From: an uncultured Bacteroides sp.
GTDB lineage: Bacteria; Bacteroidota; Bacteroidia; Bacteroidales; Bacteroidaceae
Direction of reading: 5' to 3'
Assembly (NCBI GenBank): GCA_944322345.1
Contig: CALUOO010000017.1
Location: forward strand, 1-52,661
Length of the DNA stretch: 52,661 nt
Below, in pieces: positions 8,151 to 17,385 of this stretch (within the stretch, counting starts at the first letter, position 1; each line of letters opens with the position of its first letter). The notes under the pieces were generated by a model. The model had not been told where the DNA came from. It saw only the letters and a list, made by a program, of their open reading frames with translations, and searched no databases. The position numbers and the translations under genes are program-made.

Positions 8151-9473
8151 TTATCTTTTTAATTTAGGCATCATTTTACCCATTTTGCTGTTTGTAACCA
8201 TTTTCATCATTTTACGTGTCTGGTCAAATTGTTTAAGTAAGCGGTTAACTTCCTGTATTGTGGTTCCGCTACCCTTAGCAATTCGTGTTCGTCGTGAACC
8301 ATTTAGAATTTCAGGATGCGAACGCTCTTCTGGAGTCATAGAATAAATAATTGCTTCAATGCTTTTGAATGCATTATCATCTATATCAATATCTTTAATG
8401 GCTTTGCCTACACCAGGAATCATTGAAGCTAACTCCTTTAAATTACCCATTTTCTTTATTTGTGCAATTTGACTTAAGAAATCATTAAAATCAAATTGAT
8501 TTTTTGCAATTTTCTTTTGCAGTCGCTTGGCTTCTTCTTCATCATATTGTTCTTGAGCACGTTCTACTAGTGATACGATATCTCCCATGCCTAAAATACG
8601 GTCTGCCATACGTGCAGGATGGAATTGATCAATAGCATCTAACTTTTCTCCTGTCCCAATAAATTTTATAGGTTTATTAACCACAGAACGTATAGAGAGG
8701 GCAGCTCCTCCTCGTGTGTCACCATCAAGTTTTGTTAATACAACGCCGTCAAAATCTAAACGCTCATTAAATTCTTTGGCTGTATTAACAGCATCTTGTC
8801 CCGTCATAGAATCTACAACGAACAAAATTTCATTTGGAGTAACAGCTTCTTTGATGGCTGCAATTTCATTCATCATTTGCTCGTCTACAGCTAAGCGACC
8901 CGCTGTGTCAATAATAATGACATCATAGCCATTAGATTTTGCTTCTTGTATAGAATGCTGAGCAATTTCTACTGCATTTTTGTTATCCGGTTCGCTGTAC
9001 ATTGGCACTTCTATTTGTTCTGCCAATACTCGTAACTGTTCAATTGCAGCTGGTCGATAAACATCACAAGCAACAAGTAAAGGTTTATGATTCTTTTTTA
9101 CCTTTAACATTCGTGCCAATTTCCCGGAGAAGGTAGTTTTACCAGAACCTTGAAGACCTGACATTAATATGATGGAAGGACGTGTATTAATGTTAATGTC
9201 AACGGTTTCTCCACCCATTAGTTTAGTTAACTCATCATGCACGATTTTAACCATCAATTGGCTAGGCTTAACCGCTGTAAGAACATTTTGACCAATAGCT
9301 TTTTCCTTAACTGCATCTGTAAAACTTTTGGCCACTTTATAATTGACATCGGCATCAAGAAGTGCTTTACGCACATCTTTTAATGTTTCTGCTACATTGA
9401 TTTCGGTTATTTTACCTTCACCCTTTAAAATTTTGAATGAACGTTCTAGTCTCTCACTTAAATTATCGAACAT
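8151..9473 (-). CDS. ffh: Signal recognition particle protein Ffh (SRP54)
   Basis: Ffh is the GTPase that, with 4.5S RNA, brings ribosomes making membrane proteins to FtsY at the inner membrane. The 440-residue protein has the N-domain (1-85), a G-domain with P-loop GLQGSGKTTFSGKLA near 107, DVYRPAAIEQL near 137, DTAGRLAVDEQ near 189, TKLDGDTRGGAALS near 245, and a C-terminal M-domain rich in Met (MMKMVTNSKMGKMMPKLKR at the end). A TACATTTG -7 box lies about 40 bp upstream of the start on the minus strand. The gene is surrounded by terminators, so it is probably monocistronic. Confidence 0.98.
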   Translation of the reverse strand: MFDNLSERLERSFKILKGEGKITEINVAETLKDVRKALLDADVNYKVAKSFTDAVKEKAIGQNVLTAVKPSQLMVKIVHDELTKLMGGETVDININTRPSIILMSGLQGSGKTTFSGKLARMLKVKKNHKPLLVACDVYRPAAIEQLRVLAEQIEVPMYSEPDNKNAVEIAQHSIQEAKSNGYDVIIIDTAGRLAVDEQMMNEIAAIKEAVTPNEILFVVDSMTGQDAVNTAKEFNERLDFDGVVLTKLDGDTRGGAALSIRSVVNKPIKFIGTGEKLDAIDQFHPARMADRILGMGDIVSLVERAQEQYDEEEAKRLQKKIAKNQFDFNDFLSQIAQIKKMGNLKELASMIPGVGKAIKDIDIDDNAFKSIEAIIYSMTPEERSHPEILNGSRRTRIAKGSGTTIQEVNRLLKQFDQTRKMMKMVTNSKMGKMMPKLKR

Positions 9474-9557
9474 AGTTGCTCTTATTACAAATTACTAAAA
9501 TTATTGATGCAAATGTACAAAAAATATTGTACTCAAATAAAATGGATGATGTTTTAT

Positions 9558-9598
9558 ATCAAGAGGCTGCATCATAATAAATGACACAGCCTCTTGAT
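9558..9598 (-). terminator. Hairpin downstream of rho
   Basis: ATCAAGAGGCTG (9558-9569) and CAGCCTCTTGAT (9587-9598) form a perfect 12-bp stem between rho and ffh. On the minus strand the tail is AT-rich but lacks a clean T-run, so it may act as a weak terminator or as a 3'-end protecting hairpin. Confidence 0.6.
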
Positions 9599-9602
9599 TT
9601 TA

Positions 9603-11663
9603 TTAACTGTTCATACTCATCAAAAACTCATCGTTATCTTTGGTTTTCTCTAAGCGATCTTTTACGAAATCCATTGCTTCTATAGGATTCATATCTGCTA
9701 AATATTTTCGTAAAATCCACATACGGTCAAGTGTTGTTTTGTCTAATAATAAATCATCACGGCGAGTACTTGAAGCTGTAATATTGACTGCTGGAAATAT
9801 ACGTTTATTCGATAAGTTCCGATCTAATTGTAGCTCCATATTACCTGTACCTTTAAATTCTTCAAAAATCACTTCATCCATTTTTGAACCAGTGTCTATC
9901 AAGGCTGTTGCAATAATTGTTAGAGAACCTCCATTTTCGATGTTACGTGCTGCTCCGAAGAATCGTTTCGGCTTGTGTAGTGCATTGGCATCTACACCTC
10001 CTGAAAGAACCTTTCCTGAGGCAGGAGATACGGTGTTATAAGCACGTGCCAAGCGAGTAATAGAGTCAAGGAAAATGACCACATCATGACCGCATTCTAC
10101 AAGCCGTTTCGCTTTTTCAAGTACAATCCCAGCTATTTTTACGTGGCGTTCTGCTGGCTCATCAAATGTGGAAGCTATTACTTCTGCATTAACGCTACGG
10201 GCCATATCGGTAACTTCCTCTGGACGTTCATCGATGAGCAACATAATCATGTACACTTCAGGATGATTGGCGGCAATTGCATTAGCTATATCCTTCATTA
10301 AAATTGTTTTTCCTGTTTTAGGTTGGGCAACGATTAATGCACGTTGTCCTTTCCCTATTGGAGCAAACAAATCGACTACACGGGCTGACATTGAATCTGA
10401 GTATCCTCCTTTACATAACTTGAATTTCTCGTCAGGGAATAAAGGGGTTAAATGCTCAAAAGGAACTCGGTCACGGACAAAGGCTGCGTCACGTCCGTTT
10501 ATCTTAGATACTTTTACTAGTGGAAAATATTTTTCACCTTCTTTAGGAGGTCTGATAACTCCTTCTACTACGTCGCCTGTCTTAAGTCCAAAGAGTTTAA
10601 TTTGTGATTGTGAAACATAAATATCGTCTGGTGATGAGAGATAATTATAATCAGAGGAGCGCAGGAAGCCATATCCATCTTGCATAATTTCCAAAACCCC
10701 TGTTCCGTTAAGAATATCATCAAACTCGTAAGGCTTTTCCCGTTCAACTACTTTACGCTCTTGGGGAGAGTTTTCTACTGTATTGTTGGGCTGTATAGGA
10801 CGTTGTGCCGGTAACCGTTGATTATTATTATTATTATTGTTGTTACGTTGGTAGTTATTGTTATCACGAGATCGCTGAATACGTTGGCGTTGCTGATGCT
10901 GCTGACCAGGAGCTGTTTGTCCTGGTTGAACCGAAGGAACTTCTACTTTGGTTGTCTCAAATTTTCCTAATAACTCAGTTGGAAGTTCTATCTTTTCTGA
11001 TGGTAAATCTTCAATAGGGATAAAATCATCTTCTATATTTGACAAGATATTACTTTCTTCGTCGATAACGGGTGGAGTAGTCTTTTTCTTTTTTTCTACA
11101 GTGATTTGCTCTGTTTTTATATTATCTTCTTTGGGTAATGGTAAAGCTATCTTTTCACTGGTTGTTACAAGAGTGTTTTTAGTTTCTATTTGCGATTCTT
11201 GTATAGTTTTCTCTTTTGATGTTTTGTCTATATCGTCAGATGAGCCATTTTCTTTGCGTGGACGTCCTCTACGTTTAGTTGTTGCAGTAGATTGTTCAGA
11301 CTGTGATTTTGTTTCAACATCCTCTTCCTTTTCTTTATTTGTAGTTTCTGGGAGCATTGATGTCTTTGTTGTGGATGCTGCATCTGACGATTGTGAATTC
11401 TCTTTATCTTTTGTCTGAGATATTGTTGTTTTTTCCTCTTTCTTAGCAGTTGCTCGTGAACGTTTTTTCTTATCTTCTTTGCGCTCTTCTTTTTGTTTGT
11501 CTGCTGCTACTTTCTTAGTAGCTCCGGCTATAGCTTGTTCATCAAGAATTTTATAGACAAGCTCTTCTTTTTTTAGTGATTCTGTTTTTTTTATGCCTAA
11601 TTCTTTGGCAATGGTCTGTAGTTCCGACAAGTCTTTGTCGTTTAGCTGGATGATATTATACAT
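9603..11663 (-). CDS. rho: Transcription termination factor Rho with large disordered insertion
   Basis: Rho is the hexameric RNA-dependent ATPase that ends transcription. At 686 residues it is far longer than the ~420 residues of E. coli Rho. The order is an N-terminal Rho_N helical domain (1-45), a long low-complexity region (about 50-310) rich in K/E/S/T then Q/N/R with a run of eight Asn, a cold-shock RNA-binding domain (about 318-390), and the ATPase with P-loop [10 protein letters not shown] near 450, [16 protein letters not shown] near 529 and the usual C-terminus. A large insertion like this in B. thetaiotaomicron Rho has been reported to drive phase separation and to matter in the gut. 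A TATCTTTG -7 box at 11813-11820 suggests a 5' leader of about 140 nt. Confidence 0.98.
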   Translation of the reverse strand: MYNIIQLNDKDLSELQTIAKELGIKKTESLKKEELVYKILDEQAIAGATKKVAADKQKEERKEDKKKRSRATAKKEEKTTISQTKDKENSQSSDAASTTKTSMLPETTNKEKEEDVETKSQSEQSTATTKRRGRPRKENGSSDDIDKTSKEKTIQESQIETKNTLVTTSEKIALPLPKEDNIKTEQITVEKKKKTTPPVIDEESNILSNIEDDFIPIEDLPSEKIELPTELLGKFETTKVEVPSVQPGQTAPGQQHQQRQRIQRSRDNNNYQRNNNNNNNNQRLPAQRPIQPNNTVENSPQERKVVEREKPYEFDDILNGTGVLEIMQDGYGFLRSSDYNYLSSPDDIYVSQSQIKLFGLKTGDVVEGVIRPPKEGEKYFPLVKVSKINGRDAAFVRDRVPFEHLTPLFPDEKFKLCKGGYSDSMSARVVDLFAPIGKGQRALIVAQPKTGKTILMKDIANAIAANHPEVYMIMLLIDERPEEVTDMARSVNAEVIASTFDEPAERHVKIAGIVLEKAKRLVECGHDVVIFLDSITRLARAYNTVSPASGKVLSGGVDANALHKPKRFFGAARNIENGGSLTIIATALIDTGSKMDEVIFEEFKGTGNMELQLDRNLSNKRIFPAVNITASSTRRDDLLLDKTTLDRMWILRKYLADMNPIEAMDFVKDRLEKTKDNDEFLMSMNS

Positions 11664-11812
11664 ATAGTATGATAAATTAGTATTTTATTTGCTAAGGGGA
11701 ATAAAAGTTTTATCATATTCCGCCATTAACAATTGTGTAAATATACATTCTGATTTTATTGAGTTTGGAATAATATTAAATCGTGGAATGATTTAACGGG
11801 GACAAAGATAAT

Positions 11813-11820
11813 AAATAATT
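11813..11820 (-). promoter_or_regulatory. Candidate rho promoter -7 box in the rho-tilS gap
   Basis: On the minus strand 11820-11813 reads TATCTTTG, the Bacteroides -7 consensus. No good TTTG -33 box was found. The gap 11664-11976 (313 bp) is AT-rich. It also holds an 11-bp inverted repeat, CATAGAAAAGT at 11850-11860 and ACTTTTCTATG at 11949-11959, separated by 88 bp. No gene is visible in the gap. Confidence 0.5.
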
Positions 11821-11976
11821 TGATTATTATAATTATTCTATTGTTTTTTCATAGAAAAGTATAGCTTTATTTTATAAACAAGGAACATTAACCTTAAATA
11901 AAAGATGGCTTATCATTTTTATTACTATGAAGTAAAGATACTTGAATAACTTTTCTATGAGAAGCTATTTTAATGT

Positions 11977-13269
11977 TTACTTTGAGATAATTTCATAAAT
12001 GATTACCTTTTGAGTGTTGTTGTCAATGCGAAAACGATTGTCTATTCGTTCACCGATCAACCAAGCGATGCATTCGTCGCAGCAAAGTACCCATTGTTGT
12101 TTTTTTTCATTAATTGAAAATTTGTGGTCTGTTAAATAGTCACTGATTTTCTTTTTTCCTTTCATTCCAAAAGGAATGAAAGAATCTCCGTTTCTCCATT
12201 TCCGTATAGAAAGCGTTCCTCTTAGTTTATCAGCATCAAAACATGCTATATTTTTATTAGAAGGGATGTGAAAATTATTATCGTAATTTTGTTCTTTTTT
12301 TATTAAATAGAAAGGAAAAAACGAATAGTTGTTGGGCTGTTCTTTTGTTAAAAGCAAGTAATCCCGATCTTTTATGATTTCCCATCCGTTACAGCAAAAT
12401 CTTTTGCCAGATTGATTGGTAAGAGAATGGAAAATATCATTTATCTGAGCTGGGTTAAAACCTAGAGGATGCAGAATTTCAAATAAAATAGCCTCAGGGG
12501 CTGTTTCTTTGAGTAAATCATCAATTGATATGCCCTTCGAGGTTACTACTTTTTGTTTTGATTGTAATATACTTTTATTGTATATAGTGGCTACTTTACT
12601 TAACCGGTTGGCTGTTTCAATCAAACTCCGTTTTATTGATGGATTAATTTCTTCCATCAGGGGAAGAAGTTTTAATCGAATTTTATTGCGAGTGTATGCA
12701 TCGGTTAAGTTTGTGCTATCAGTAACATATTTTTGACCGATTTCTCGGAGATATTCTATAATCATTTTTCTATCTATACACAATAACGGACGTACAACAG
12801 CCCCGTTAGATGGGCGTATGCCTGATAATCCAGCAATTCCGGTCCCTCGTATCAAATTGAGCAACATCGTTTCCACACTATCGTCTTGGTGGTGAGCTAC
12901 CGCTATGACATTAGCGTTGCATTCTTTTCTTAATCTTTCAAACCAGTCGTAGCGGAGCTGTCTTGCTGCCATCTCTATTGAAATATGTTTCTGGTGTGCA
13001 TATTGTAATGTGTCGAAATCGGCAGTATGTAATGCTATATTATTCTGTTTACATAATTGGCGAACAAAGTGCTCATCTCGATCGGATTCTGCTCCTCTTA
13101 AGTGGAAGTTACAATGGGCAGCTTCGCAATGATAACCAGCAGAATGAAGAATGCAAAGTAATGCAACCGAATCTGCTCCTCCACTTAATGCTACAAGTAT
13201 CTTATCTTCAATAGAAAATAGATCCTTCTCTTTTATAAAATGTATGACTTTATCTTCTATCTTATTCAT
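11977..13269 (-). CDS. tilS: tRNA(Ile)-lysidine synthetase TilS
   Basis: TilS puts lysine on C34 of the CAU-anticodon tRNA-Ile so that it reads AUA. The protein has about 430 residues. The PP-loop [13 protein letters not shown] lies near 25-37, [22 protein letters not shown] near 131 binds ATP and tRNA, and C-terminal TilS substrate-binding domains follow (about 240-430, with [26 protein letters not shown]). I chose the ATG at 13269 over the upstream TTG at 13281, because that TTG lies inside a TATCTTTG promoter box (13279-13286) and [12 protein letters not shown] is the natural beginning. The mRNA would then have almost no leader. Confidence 0.95.
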   Translation of the reverse strand: MNKIEDKVIHFIKEKDLFSIEDKILVALSGGADSVALLCILHSAGYHCEAAHCNFHLRGAESDRDEHFVRQLCKQNNIALHTADFDTLQYAHQKHISIEMAARQLRYDWFERLRKECNANVIAVAHHQDDSVETMLLNLIRGTGIAGLSGIRPSNGAVVRPLLCIDRKMIIEYLREIGQKYVTDSTNLTDAYTRNKIRLKLLPLMEEINPSIKRSLIETANRLSKVATIYNKSILQSKQKVVTSKGISIDDLLKETAPEAILFEILHPLGFNPAQINDIFHSLTNQSGKRFCCNGWEIIKDRDYLLLTKEQPNNYSFFPFYLIKKEQNYDNNFHIPSNKNIACFDADKLRGTLSIRKWRNGDSFIPFGMKGKKKISDYLTDHKFSINEKKQQWVLCCDECIAWLIGERIDNRFRIDNNTQKVIIYEIISK

Positions 13270-13464
13270 ATCTGCCGGCAAAGATAAGTGATTTCTCTAT
13301 GTTGATGTGATGGATTATCTGGAAAATTGCATTGAAATCATTAGCAAAAAGCGTTGGAATGGTTGAAGGAAAACATTGGGATGTCTATTATTGGGATTGG
13401 GCAACTGGAAAGTCTTTTGTATTTCCAGTTCTTTTATCTTGTTATTTAAAAACGTTCTAAATAA

Positions 13465-13496
13465 TTTGCTGGCAAAAAAACTAAAAATTATCTTTG
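13465..13496 (+). promoter_or_regulatory. Promoter of feoAB
   Basis: TTTG (13465-13468), 20-nt spacer, TATCTTTG (13489-13496): an exact Bacteroides sigma consensus, 17 bp before the feoAB start codon. No convincing Fur box was identified. Confidence 0.85.
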
Positions 13497-13513
13497 CGAA
13501 AAATTTGAGAATT

Positions 13514-16015
13514 ATGCGTTTGTCAGAACTGAAAACTGGAGAAAAAGGAGTTATTGTCAAAGTCTTAGGACATGGTGGATTCCGTAAACGTATTGTGGAA
13601 ATGGGATTCATCAAGGGTAAAACTGTGGAAGTATTGTTAAATGCTCCTTTGAAAGATCCTGTAAAATATAAAGTGTTAGGTTATGAAGTATCTCTTCGGC
13701 GTCAGGAAGCTGAACTGATTGAAGTCGTAAGTGAAGAGGAAATGAAGTATAACAACATAGGTGAAACTTTTCATGAAGGACTAGTTGAAGACATTGCTGC
13801 TAAAGAAGAAGAATGGAAACGGGCAGCTTTAGGAAAACGCAGAACTATTAATGTGGCTTTAGTGGGTAATCCAAATTGTGGTAAAACTTCTCTTTTCAAT
13901 TTGGCATCTGGAGCACACGAACACGTAGGGAATTATAGTGGTGTCACAGTTGATGCAAAAGAAGGTACTTTTGATTTTGAAGGGTATCATTTTAAAATTG
14001 TTGATTTACCAGGAACTTATTCATTATCTGCATATTCTCCGGAAGAAATATATGTGCGAAGACATATTATAGATGAAACTCCAGATGTTATTATAAATGT
14101 GGTTGATTCTTCTAATTTGGAACGTAATTTGTATTTAACGACTCAGCTTATCGATATGAATGTGCGGATGGTTGTAGCACTCAATATTTTTGATGAGTTA
14201 GAAAAAAATGGAAATAAGCTTGATTATCAGTTGCTCAGTAAGCTATTTGGAGTCCCTATGGTTCCTACGGTATGTAAGAAAAATATAGGAGTAGATACTT
14301 TGTTTCATGTTGTAATTAATTTGTATGAAGGAGTTGATTTTTTTGACAAACAGGGGAAAATGAATCCGGAAGTCTTGAGGGATTTGACTGAATGGCATAA
14401 TTCTTTAGAGAATAGAAAAGAACATGAAGAAGAACATCCTGAAGATTACATACGTAAAGAGGCCTCTGTAGGTCGTGTATATAGACATATTCATATTAAT
14501 CATGGGCCGGAGCTAGAGAAAGCCATTGAAGCTGTGAAAAAAGAAGTGTCAAAAAATGAATCTATTCGTCATCGGTTCTCTACTCGTTTTCTTTCTATTA
14601 AACTTTTAGAGAATGATTCGGATATAGAACAAATGATTCGTGGTCTGCCAAATGGTGAAGAAATTATTGTTATTCGTGATAAAATGGCGAAACGCATTCA
14701 GGAGACATTAAACGAAGATTCAGAATCTGCTATTACGAATGCTAAATATGGTTTTATTAGTGGGGCATTGAAAGAAACATTTGTAGAAAACCATCAGGAA
14801 CAAGGTCAAATGACCAAAGTATTGGATGCTATTGTCACTCATCGTATTTGGGGATATCCAATATTTTTTCTATTTATGTATTTAATGTTCGAATGTACAT
14901 TTGTGCTAGGTGAATATCCCAAAATGGGGATAGAATGGTTGGTAGAGGAAATAGGAAATTTGATTCGTGTTCAGATGCCGGAAGGCCCTCTAAAAGATAT
15001 GCTGATAGATGGTATTATTGGTGGAGTTGGAGGGGTTATAGTCTTTTTACCTAATATTTTGATATTGTATTTTTTTATTTCTCTAATGGAGGATTCTGGG
15101 TATATGGCTAGAGCAGCCTTTATTATGGATAAATTAATGCACAAAATGGGTTTACATGGTAAATCGTTTATTCCGTTTGTAATGGGGTTTGGTTGTAGTG
15201 TTCCTGCTATTATGGCCTCTCGTACGATTGAGAACCGTAAAAATCGTCTTATTACAATATTAATTACTCCATTAATGTCTTGTAGTGCACGTTTGCCTAT
15301 TTACTCTGTACTATCTGCAGCATTTTTCCCGAATAATGCAGGGTTGGTATTATTAAGTATTTATGCAATAGGGATTGTGCTGGCGTTTCTTATGTCATAC
15401 TTGTTCAATCGTTTCCTAATAAAAGGGGATGATACTCCTTTTGTGATGGAACTTCCACCTTATCGAATGCCTACTAGCAAAGCTATCATACGTCACATGT
15501 GGGAAAAGGGACGTTTGTACTTACGCAAAATGGGAGGAATTATTATGATAGCATCTATTGTAATCTGGTTTCTTAGTTACTATCCTAATCATGATGTTTA
15601 TACCTCACAAATAGAGCAACAAGAAAATTCATATCTAGGGAAATTGGGGAAAGTTATAGAGCCTGTTATTAAGCCATTAGGATATGATTGGAAAATGGGA
15701 ATAGGATTACTGTCAGGAGCTGGAGCAAAAGAGCTGGTCGTAAGTACATTAGGAGTACTTTATACGGACAATTCAGATTTGAATGACGAAACACGATTAG
15801 CAGAGCAGTTGAGAGATAAATTGCCTGTAACTCCTTTGGTAGCATTTGGCTATATGCTCTTCACTTTAATTTATTTTCCTTGTATTGCCACACTGGCTGC
15901 AATTAAAGAGGAATCTGGGGCTTGGAAATGGGCAATATTTTCTATGGTCTACACAACAAGCTTGGCCTGGATTGTTGCTTTCTTGGTTTATCAAATAGGA
16001 CTTCTTTTATTGTAA
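13514..16015 (+). CDS. feoB: FeoA-FeoB fusion, ferrous iron transporter
   Basis: The 833-residue protein imports Fe(II) across the inner membrane. The first ~75 residues are a complete FeoA domain (SH3-like, MRLSELKTGEKGVIVKVLGH onward). After a charged linker comes the FeoB G-domain with GNPNCGKTSLFN (118-129), DLPGTYSLSAYSPEE and NVVDSSNLERNLYLT. A helical regulatory region and the membrane part follow, with gate motifs such as MGFGCSVPAIMASRTI and SGAGAKELVVSTLGVL. Fusion of FeoA to FeoB is common in Bacteroidetes. The start at 13514 is preferred over earlier in-frame codons because the promoter lies between them. A small Cys-rich partner follows 24 bp downstream. Confidence 0.97.
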   Translation: MRLSELKTGEKGVIVKVLGHGGFRKRIVEMGFIKGKTVEVLLNAPLKDPVKYKVLGYEVSLRRQEAELIEVVSEEEMKYNNIGETFHEGLVEDIAAKEEEWKRAALGKRRTINVALVGNPNCGKTSLFNLASGAHEHVGNYSGVTVDAKEGTFDFEGYHFKIVDLPGTYSLSAYSPEEIYVRRHIIDETPDVIINVVDSSNLERNLYLTTQLIDMNVRMVVALNIFDELEKNGNKLDYQLLSKLFGVPMVPTVCKKNIGVDTLFHVVINLYEGVDFFDKQGKMNPEVLRDLTEWHNSLENRKEHEEEHPEDYIRKEASVGRVYRHIHINHGPELEKAIEAVKKEVSKNESIRHRFSTRFLSIKLLENDSDIEQMIRGLPNGEEIIVIRDKMAKRIQETLNEDSESAITNAKYGFISGALKETFVENHQEQGQMTKVLDAIVTHRIWGYPIFFLFMYLMFECTFVLGEYPKMGIEWLVEEIGNLIRVQMPEGPLKDMLIDGIIGGVGGVIVFLPNILILYFFISLMEDSGYMARAAFIMDKLMHKMGLHGKSFIPFVMGFGCSVPAIMASRTIENRKNRLITILITPLMSCSARLPIYSVLSAAFFPNNAGLVLLSIYAIGIVLAFLMSYLFNRFLIKGDDTPFVMELPPYRMPTSKAIIRHMWEKGRLYLRKMGGIIMIASIVIWFLSYYPNHDVYTSQIEQQENSYLGKLGKVIEPVIKPLGYDWKMGIGLLSGAGAKELVVSTLGVLYTDNSDLNDETRLAEQLRDKLPVTPLVAFGYMLFTLIYFPCIATLAAIKEESGAWKWAIFSMVYTTSLAWIVAFLVYQIGLLLL

Positions 16016-16039
16016 TGGTTTATTTAAAAATGAGTGGAT

Positions 16040-16201
16040 ATGAGTGTTCAACAGATTATTGTATATTTAATAGGATTTGTTTGTTTAATTTGGATTGTGA
16101 AGAAAATATATCGAATGCTTTTCTTCACAAATAGGTCTAAAAAGTCATGCAAGAGTTGCCCTTTAGGTTGTTGTTCTTCCTCTTCGAACAATAAAAAATA
16201 G
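16040..16201 (+). CDS. FeoB-associated Cys-rich membrane protein
   Basis: A 53-residue frame begins at the ATG at 16040. It has one hydrophobic segment (IIVYLIGFVCLIWIV, residues 6-20), a basic patch, then a Cys-rich tail with CKSCPLGCC at 37-45 and a run of four Ser. This is the layout of the small FeoB-associated proteins found after feoB in Firmicutes and Bacteroidetes (FeoC-replacement type). It lies 24 bp after feoB on the same strand. It may bind iron or a cluster beside the FeoB channel; that role is inference from family and position. Its length puts it below most gene-calling limits. Confidence 0.85.
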   Translation: MSVQQIIVYLIGFVCLIWIVKKIYRMLFFTNRSKKSCKSCPLGCCSSSSNNKK

Positions 16202-16230
16202 TTCGAAAAGAAAAAAGTTTGAATAATCAG

Positions 16231-16260
16231 TTGGTAATTCAAAAAAAAAACATACCTTTG
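16231..16260 (+). promoter_or_regulatory. Promoter of tRNA-Cys
   Basis: TTGG (16231-16234), 18-nt spacer with a run of ten A, then TACCTTTG (16253-16260), 33 bp before the tRNA. Confidence 0.7.
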
Positions 16261-16293
16261 CAACCGCAAATCAGAAAGGAATAGATAAATAAT

Positions 16294-16365
16294 GGTTCCT
16301 TGGATGAGTGGCTTAGTCAGCGGTCTGCAAAACCGTGTACGGCGGTTCGAATCCGCCAGGAACCT
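16294..16365 (+). tRNA. tRNA-Cys (GCA)
   Basis: The cloverleaf has acceptor GGTTCCT/AGGAACC, anticodon loop CTGCAAA (anticodon GCA), T-arm GGCGGTTCGAATCCGCC, and discriminator T as expected for tRNA-Cys. CCA is not encoded. Confidence 0.96.
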
Positions 16366-16368
16366 CGT

Positions 16369-16411
16369 AAAGTCTTTAAAAATACGGCAAGTGTTTTTAA
16401 AGACTTTTTTT
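16369..16411 (+). terminator. Terminator of tRNA-Cys
   Basis: AAAGTCTTTAAAAATAC pairs with GTGTTTTTAAAGACTTT (one G-T pair) around GGCAA, followed by TTTT. It starts 3 bp after the tRNA. Confidence 0.9.
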
Positions 16412-16565
16412 ATAAGGCCTTATTGAGGCCTGATAGTGTGAAGATGATTTTGCTAAATATTTCTTTACGTGACTTCTATAAAGTTATGTTGGAACTTTGT
16501 TGACATTATGATTATTCTGTATTATTTTCATGCAGTCGCTTTGATTTATTATAGAAAAAGCTGTA

Positions 16566-17192
16566 ATGATGACTTCTCTTTATGAAAGCTCTGATTTAAT
16601 AAATGAAATATGGGAAATGATGGAGATACATAATTTGTTAGAAGTTAAATCGAGGTCTGAATTTCGTGAATGGTTGTGGAAAAATCATAAAAATGAGGCT
16701 GAATGTTGGATTGTAGTTAAACGAGGAAGACCTAAAGGCAATGATACTTTTTGGTATATTGATGCTGTGGAGGAAGCGTTGTGTTTTGGTTGGATAGATA
16801 GTACTGTTAAGAAAATATCCAATGAAATAACTGCTCAAAAATTTTGCCCTCGAAAACCTCAGAGTAATTGGTCTGAGTTAAATAAGGAACGATGCCGGAG
16901 AATGGAACGGCTAGGTTTAATGACGAATGCCGGGAGAGCTGTACTCCCAGATATGTCAGACAAGGGTTTTGTAATAGATAAAGATGTTTTACAAAGATTA
17001 CAGGCTGATTCTGTTGTATGGAAAAACTTTTGTAATTTACCTGAATTATATAAGCGTGTAAGAATAGATACTATTCAGATAAAGAAACAGCAGCCTGGAC
17101 TTTTTGAAAGCCGTTTGAAAAAGTTTATAGAGAATACTCGAAAAGGTATTCTTTATGGGGAATGGAATGATAACGGAAGATTAGGCTCATAA
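16566..17192 (+). CDS. YdeI/OmpD-associated family protein
   Basis: The 208-residue soluble protein matches the YdeI or OmpD-associated family. Segments that point to it are EFREWLWKNHKNEAECWIVV (31-50), FWYIDAVEEALCFGWIDSTV (60-79), and QKFCPRKPQSNWSELNKER near 90, with the C-terminal region rich in Lys (LFESRLKKFIENTRKGILY). Members are linked to envelope stress or peptide tolerance in enterobacteria, but no biochemical role is settled. There is no signal peptide. It stands alone between tRNA-Cys and a short repeat array. Confidence 0.8.
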   Translation: MMTSLYESSDLINEIWEMMEIHNLLEVKSRSEFREWLWKNHKNEAECWIVVKRGRPKGNDTFWYIDAVEEALCFGWIDSTVKKISNEITAQKFCPRKPQSNWSELNKERCRRMERLGLMTNAGRAVLPDMSDKGFVIDKDVLQRLQADSVVWKNFCNLPELYKRVRIDTIQIKKQQPGLFESRLKKFIENTRKGILYGEWNDNGRLGS

Positions 17193-17209
17193 ATGTTTAT
17201 AAGGGGATT

Positions 17210-17300
17210 ATTGGGAAAGGTCAGCTGACGTATTGGAAAAGGTTAGCTGACGTGTCAGTAAAGGTTATCCAACATGTTGGGAAAGGTTGGCTGACAAACG
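17210..17300. repeat. Array of ~22-bp palindromic units (copy 1)
   Basis: Four units spaced 21-23 bp begin at GGGAAAGG 17213, GGAAAAGG 17235, TAAAGG near 17258 and GGGAAAGG 17279. Between the AAAGG cores lie exact palindromes: GTCAGCTGAC and CCAACATGTTGG. The same family occurs in the opposite orientation at 30915-30982. It lies between the YdeI-family gene and the promoter of the menaquinone operon. Confidence 0.75.
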
Positions 17301-17333
17301 GGCTGAAGAAGAATGAAAAAAACTAAAGTAAGA

Positions 17334-17363
17334 TTGACTGCAAATATTCTTTTCTTACCTTTG
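17334..17363 (+). promoter_or_regulatory. Promoter of the menaquinone operon
   Basis: TTGA (17334-17337), 18-nt spacer, TACCTTTG (17356-17363), 22 bp before the first start codon. The next five genes follow without another clear promoter or terminator. Confidence 0.7.
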
Positions 17364-17385
17364 TAATAGTATAAACCAAATTCGT

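Noticed and set aside
10086-11418. Plus-strand frames within rho
   Set aside because: They are shadows of the rho coding sequence and have Ser/Phe/Val-rich composition typical of antisense reading.
16048-16269. Minus-strand frame after feoAB
   Set aside because: It covers the small Cys-rich gene and the poly-A promoter spacer of tRNA-Cys. The plus-strand small gene explains the region better.
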